Shown here one piece after another: positions 63,284 through 64,000 of a stretch of DNA of 64,000 nucleotides. The stretch covers positions 6,670,001 to 6,734,000 of the forward strand of contig JAEMBT020000002.1 of NCBI GenBank assembly GCA_018873245.2. The letters are read 5' to 3'. The stretch is from Archegozetes longisetosus (lineage: Eukaryota; Arthropoda; Arachnida; Sarcoptiformes; Trhypochthoniidae). The notes under the pieces are model-generated. The model was not told the origin of the DNA and searched no databases. It worked only from the letters and a program-made list of their open reading frames with translations. Position 1 is the first letter of the stretch. Each line of letters begins with the position of its first letter. A program made the translations under genes and the position numbers.

Positions 63284-64000
63284 CTTTAGGAAATAGCAAT
63301 TTTATTCAACACGTTTAAGTACATTTATTTTAAACTATTGATTATTTGAAAAATTTAACAAAACAGGACTTTTGTAAAAAAGAGTAAAACTTAGTTTTCA
63401 ATTCCAAGATCATAAAATACATTCAGGTAACTATAATATATAATATATATATATATATAAGATTTGATTTTCACAAATTTTGTTCTCATGAGATTATTTC
63501 TATCAATTAAAACTTTATCGTTAGTTTATCATTTAGTTTAGCCATCTGTAAATTGTAAAATTCATACTATAGTTTGAAAAAATAAACATTTACAATTCGT
63601 TTGGAATGAAAATAGTCACTCATTGTTAGCCAATACTACTTAATTACTCAAACCTTAATTAAAACAAACTGATAACAAATCAGATCATAACTACAGTCTG
63701 TTAAAATGAATAGACATTAAAGTTTATAACTTAGAAGTAGTTTAGTTATTTAGTACAAGCATTGGTTAGATATTTGCAAGTCAAACAAACAATCAACAAA
63801 TTATTTTAATTAATTAAACCAGTTAATTTTATTTGTTATAAAACTTTTAAAACTTGTTTCAACTTTCATAGTCTAAAATTAAAAGCTTTATAACAATTAT
63901 TTTAGTTGAAATATTCAAATAACACTTGGCCTAACTTGAATAAAAGATCATTAATCTGCTATTTCAACTGTTTTTGTCTACTTCAAACTTTTCCTAATCA
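63284..64000. other. 3' flank of the second PLA2
   Basis: Untranslated and intergenic sequence with a (TA)n run near 63440-63462 and an AATAAA near 63581. No other feature seen up to the end of the window. Confidence 0.5.

Overview
This window is animal nuclear DNA: strongly AT-rich, with genes split by short introns (mostly 50-600 bp, GT-AG) and no bacterial-style operons. The products are ordinary metazoan proteins. Protein-level details, such as a fly-like NIPSNAP C-terminus and two bee-venom-type (group III) secreted phospholipases A2, suggest an arthropod; a mite or other chelicerate is my best guess, but the sequence does not prove it. No rRNA, tRNA or CRISPR array was recognised. All gene models were spliced by eye using reading phase, splice sites and recalled family conservation.

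Layout, left to right. 1-6.7 kb is gene-free and carries non-autonomous DNA transposons. 6.7-12.0 kb (+) is nitric oxide synthase. 13.4-14.2 kb (-) is the ubiquitin-conjugating enzyme UBE2L3/UbcH7. 15.3-18.0 kb (+) is a MELK kinase. 18.4-19.4 kb (-) is the ribosome-biogenesis methyltransferase EMG1. 20.3-22.0 kb (+) is mitochondrial phosphatidylserine decarboxylase. A copied 3' end of NIPSNAP (22.1-22.8 kb) and a long foldback element (23.9-24.7 kb) follow. 25.7-28.1 kb (-) is sphingosine-1-phosphate lyase, then a pogo-like transposon remnant, then NIPSNAP (30.1-31.5 kb, -). 32.7-33.7 kb (+) is a secreted group III PLA2. 33.9-35.4 kb (-) is RMND1. 38.1-39.9 kb (+) is a class I phosphatidylinositol transfer protein. 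41.8-44.0 kb (-) is SPPL3. 45.4-48.0 kb (-) is a KLHL10-like Kelch/BTB protein. 51.4-52.3 kb (+) is an intronless tetraspanin. 53.7-54.6 kb (-) is a single calponin-homology-domain protein. 59.5-63.3 kb (+) is a second group III PLA2 with a 2.7 kb first intron.

There are 15 complete gene models. They are not a functional cluster, though lipid metabolism is well represented (PISD, SGPL1, PITP, two PLA2s) and several products are mitochondrial (PISD, NIPSNAP, RMND1). Neighbours are mostly convergent or divergent pairs.

The points most worth a second look are: a NOS that lacks both the FMN-domain autoinhibitory insert and a C-terminal tail; a partial NIPSNAP duplication whose last exon and close flanks are identical over 249 bp although the outer flanks have diverged, which suggests gene conversion; two GC-AG introns required by reading phase; and several intact non-autonomous transposons, including a hAT-type element with a perfect 8-bp target duplication.
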